Shown here piece by piece: positions 3,945 through 6,690 of a stretch of DNA of 6,690 nucleotides. The stretch comes from CAZPLZ01 sp964587525 (GTDB lineage Bacteria; Oederibacteriota; CAKKQC01), in assembly GCA_964587525.1 (NCBI GenBank), contig CAZPLZ010000179.1:1-6690 (forward strand), in the 5' to 3' direction. A model generated the notes under the pieces. The model was not told the DNA's origin. It saw only the letters and a list, made by a program, of their open reading frames with translations, and did no database searches. Each line of letters begins with the position of its first letter. The first letter of the stretch is position 1. Position numbers and translations under genes: made by a program.

Positions 3945-6690
3945 TTATCGAACGGCGATTCGCCCGCGTAACATGCCTCCTGCATGCTTCATCACCCAGA
4001 TGTAGACGCCGGGGGCCACAAACTGTCCGACTGAGTTTCGTCCATGCCATTCAACGAGACATCCCTCAACATCCGCCGACCATACCAGCAGCCCTCTCGA
4101 CGTGTAGGTTCTAAGCCGACCGTGCTCGGGTAGGCCACGAAACTTGATAACTCCGCGGACAGCACGGCTTCGAACGAATGGATTAGGATAGATCCTCAGC
4201 GTTTCCCCGCAAGCCGGGGTGATTCCACCCGTCAGGACAGCCGGGCTGGCGGCCGCAACCATGGCCGTAGCGAAGACGGTGAACGCCTGAGCGGCGCACC
4301 TCACGCCGCTGGCGCTTGCTGAAAAACTCACGACGCCTGCACCAGCGACCGAATACGTCCATACGAACGTCCGGGATGCGTTGCTCTCAACGGTCAGCGG
4401 CCCCGCCGGCACGGGCCCGCTCACCAAGGACGCCGCACCCGCATTAACGGTCACGTCCGGGACCACGTTGCTGACCGAAGTCGTTCCTACATTCGTTACC
4501 GTCAGTGCGACCGTTATCCACTGCCCGACAGCTGTCTGAACAGGCGTCGCCAGTACCGCCTCCAACGTGCCGGGTAACGGCAAGACAAAGGCATCCGAAG
4601 CCTGCTGCTCAGCCGTTCCGCATGCTGCATTCACAACCACCATCGCCGTGTTGCTTACCGCGCCACCAGCGCACGCCACCACCCCATTGACCAACACCGT
4701 CACGCTTGCGCCCGGACTCAGCGTCAGCGCGCCGCTCCACACGTGCAACGAGCCAAACGGGTTCGCATGCGCCAGCCCGGCCGGGCTCGTCTCCCCTACG
4801 TACGCCACTTCCGACGGCAGCGTGTCTGTGACTATCAGATTCGTCACGGTCGCCTCGCCGCTCGTGTTCGTCACCATCAGCTTATACGCCACCAACTCGC
4901 CGGGCGCCGGCGTCGCCGGAACATGTGTTGATGCGACGCTGATGCTGGTCGCCGGTGGCGCCACCTCCGTACCTACCACGTTCGTAAACACCCCCGTCTG
5001 TACGCACAACACCCCGCCCGTCACGTACGCCGTGTTCGAGACCACCGTGGCCGCGCATACCGGACCCACGTTCCCGGTGATGGTGAACGTGAATGTCGTC
5101 CCCGGCAGCATGTTCAGACTGCCGCCACTCCACCCGTACCTTGTACCTGTCCCAGGAACCTGAACAACCGGCAATGTCCCAAAGCCGGCGGGCTGGTCAA
5201 GATTGACACCCATCACCACTGGCGAGATCGTGTCAACAACCGTCAGGTTCTCAATCGTCACCGCGCCCGTGTTCGTCACCACCACCCGGTACGCGATCGC
5301 TTCGCCGATTCCAGGATTGGCCGGCACCTGCATCTTCACCGCAGTGAGGGCCAGGATCGGCACGTGCACCGTGAAGTCGGTAAGGTTCGTGATCATCGCC
5401 GTCGTCCCGCACACCGTGCTCGCCTCAATGAACGCCGTGTTCGACACCGCCGTTTGCACGCACACCGACCCCACCGTTCCCGTGATCGTGAACGTCAGGC
5501 TCGTGCCCGGATAGAAGGTCATGTCCGTGTCACTCCACACGTACCGGGTTCCGGTCACCTCCTGCGTCACGACCGGCGCCGCAAACCCCGCCGGTTCATC
5601 CGTCGATACCGTCGTCACCACCGGCGAGATGGTATCCACCACGATCAGATCCGTGATCGTCGCCCCGCCCACGTTCGTCACCACGATCTGGTACGTCACC
5701 GCGTCACCAATCCCTGGGCTGGCCGGCGTCACCGCCTTCATCACGGTCAGGGTGAGGGCCGGGGCAACCCGGGTTACTACCTCTTCGCTTTGGGCGACAC
5801 GACTGTCGAACGCGACGGTAGCGGAAGCAGCGTTGCGCACCATGGAACCTACCGACAGCGTGGATGACACCTTTGTCCGATAGGTGAGCAAGCCTGAAGC
5901 CCCAACGGCCGCGCGATTGACGACCCACCGGAGCACCAGCGGGGGCCCCGTTCCTGGTGGCGGCTCTCCCGGCGTCCACGGGCCGTCGATCGAGACTGCG
6001 TATGCCGAGGCGGTCAGCGCCGGGGCGCCCAGCGCGTCAGCCTGGGCCCAGAAGCCAAGGCTGGGGACCTCATAGGTCACCCCATTCGGGAGTGTATCCG
6101 TAAACGTGAGAGAGAATCCGGTCGTCTCCCCGTCATTGCTCCAGGAGAGTACATAGGTCAAGACATCGCCCGCACACGCGAGTGGTGTGGAAACAGCCTT
6201 GTGAACAACGAGCGTAGGGTACAACACGTCCACGGTGATCGTCGCGCTCACCAACGCGGCTCCCCTGACGGTTTGCGAAGTGGAAAGACCGAACCCGGTG
6301 GCCGTCATCGAAAATGTGACGAACCCCGCCCCGGAAGCGCTCCACGTCCACGTAAAGCTCACCGATGATCCCGTTGCGATCTCCGGAATGATGGTCGGAA
6401 CCGGCCCCGAGATGAGCGACACCAGCGCGCCGCCGGGCGCAGCGACGACATCCGGAGTCACGTTGGTAACCGTTTCGCACCCGGTGTTCGTGATCGTGAG
6501 CACCAGTTCCGCCCAGTGCCCCACCTGAACGGTCGCGGGGGTGACCGAAGCGGCCACGTGCAGAATGGGGTTCCGGGAGTATTTACGGATCAGCCAATCG
6601 TGGCCGGCTCCCCATGTCGCATAGCCGACCACGACAAAATCCCCGTTTGGAGCGAACGCCGCGTCAGCCGCCTCGTCCTCACCGCCTGTC
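3945..6690 (-). CDS. Large secreted repeat protein with DUF11-like modules and C-terminal sorting domain (5' partial)
   Basis: The frame is open to the window edge (at least 914 residues); the GTG at 6632 is not the true start, because the codons before it continue a coherent repeat (FAPNGDFVVVGYATWGAG then DWLIRKYS), typical of SBBP/delta-60 propeller repeats. Next come a CARDB-like module (6222-6569), four DUF11-like modules (about 5763-6221, 5361-5762, 4959-5360, 4569-4958) with the marks G-D-x-V-T-Y-x-x-x-V-T-N and V-x-D-T-x, and a second CARDB-like module (4239-4568). The end (3948-4211) is IYPNPF, then W-x-G-R-N-S-V-G-Q, then VAPGVYIWV and GRIAVR, i.e. the type IX/FlgD-like sorting domain. 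The protein is expected to be exported and held at or released from the cell surface, with the modules as a stalk. Three modules share a conserved Cys pair. The PorV-like barrel gene follows immediately and may serve this cargo. Confidence 0.88.
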   Translation of the reverse strand, partial: TGGEDEAADAAFAPNGDFVVVGYATWGAGHDWLIRKYSRNPILHVAASVTPATVQVGHWAELVLTITNTGCETVTNVTPDVVAAPGGALVSLISGPVPTIIPEIATGSSVSFTWTWSASGAGFVTFSMTATGFGLSTSQTVRGAALVSATITVDVLYPTLVVHKAVSTPLACAGDVLTYVLSWSNDGETTGFSLTFTDTLPNGVTYEVPSLGFWAQADALGAPALTASAYAVSIDGPWTPGEPPPGTGPPLVLRWVVNRAAVGASGLLTYRTKVSSTLSVGSMVRNAASATVAFDSRVAQSEEVVTRVAPALTLTVMKAVTPASPGIGDAVTYQIVVTNVGGATITDLIVVDTISPVVTTVSTDEPAGFAAPVVTQEVTGTRYVWSDTDMTFYPGTSLTFTITGTVGSVCVQTAVSNTAFIEASTVCGTTAMITNLTDFTVHVPILALTAVKMQVPANPGIGEAIAYRVVVTNTGAVTIENLTVVDTISPVVMGVNLDQPAGFGTLPVVQVPGTGTRYGWSGGSLNMLPGTTFTFTITGNVGPVCAATVVSNTAYVTGGVLCVQTGVFTNVVGTEVAPPATSISVASTHVPATPAPGELVAYKLMVTNTSGEATVTNLIVTDTLPSEVAYVGETSPAGLAHANPFGSLHVWSGALTLSPGASVTVLVNGVVACAGGAVSNTAMVVVNAACGTAEQQASDAFVLPLPGTLEAVLATPVQTAVGQWITVALTVTNVGTTSVSNVVPDVTVNAGAASLVSGPVPAGPLTVESNASRTFVWTYSVAGAGVVSFSASASGVRCAAQAFTVFATAMVAAASPAVLTGGITPACGETLRIYPNPFVRSRAVRGVIKFRGLPEHGRLRTYTSRGLLVWSADVEGCLVEWHGRNSVGQFVAPGVYIWVMKHAGGMLRGRIAVR
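4959..5762 (-). repeat. Two tandem 134-residue (402-bp) DUF11-like modules
   Basis: The two central modules of the surface protein are similar at DNA as well as protein level. GGCGAGAT at 5221 and at 5623 (plus-strand reading) begin stretches that align over more than 100 bp at an offset of exactly 402 bp, about three quarters identical by eye. In protein terms both contain P-G-I-G-(E/D)-A and VVDTISPVV at the same spacing. This indicates an internal duplication younger than the flanking, more divergent modules. Confidence 0.75.

Noticed and set aside
3559..4005. Plus-strand 148-codon frame opposite the barrel gene
   Set aside because: Antisense shadow without domain features; the minus frame shows signal peptide-like start and PorV/PorQ-like ends.
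4567..5883. Long plus-strand open frames (4567-5163, 5203-5514, 5521-5883) across the surface-protein gene
   Set aside because: They are antisense shadows of the DUF11-like modules: they repeat with the same period and have Thr/Val/Pro-rich translations with no recognisable domain, while the minus frame is continuous and matches known families.

Overview
The window reads as a high-GC Gram-negative bacterial chromosome segment. It carries an OmpA-type peptidoglycan-binding protein, an outer-membrane barrel protein and a large surface protein ending in a type IX secretion/FlgD-like C-terminal sorting domain. The pairing of a sorting-domain cargo with a PorV/PorQ-like barrel is typical of Bacteroidota and several less studied phyla (for example Elusimicrobiota and related candidate phyla). 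I cannot fix the taxon from sequence alone.

Left part, plus strand, 1-2003: (i) the 3' end of an OmpA-family gene (1-516). (ii) An orphan 25-codon 3' remnant of a surface beta-propeller-like gene plus its downstream hairpin (527-679). (iii) A short control-like region with an inverted repeat and three 12-bp tandem repeats. (iv) An overlapping hicB-hicA toxin-antitoxin pair (871-1432) in which hicA runs, near 1260-1280, into (v) a second, longer 3' remnant of the same surface gene family (about 1258-1925) followed by the same hairpin (to 2003). The two remnants share a 153-bp direct repeat, about 93% identical and without indels. This region therefore looks rearranged: a TA pair sits between two 5'-truncated relatives.

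Right part, minus strand, 6690-2067, read right to left: a very long secreted repeat protein, 5'-truncated by the window edge. It has the end of an SBBP/delta-60-like repeat, a CARDB-like module, four DUF11-like modules, a second CARDB-like module and a sorting domain. Then comes a PorV/PorQ-like outer-membrane barrel gene that starts at or across the stop of its neighbour, then a PIG-L/LmbE-family zinc N-deacetylase. The first two look like a co-transcribed cargo/barrel pair. The deacetylase is on the same strand 115 bp further on and may act on a glycoconjugate, but its substrate is not visible.

The two halves converge on the hairpin at 1954-1983, which could end transcription from both sides. 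No rRNA, tRNA, CRISPR, IS element or transposase was recognised.
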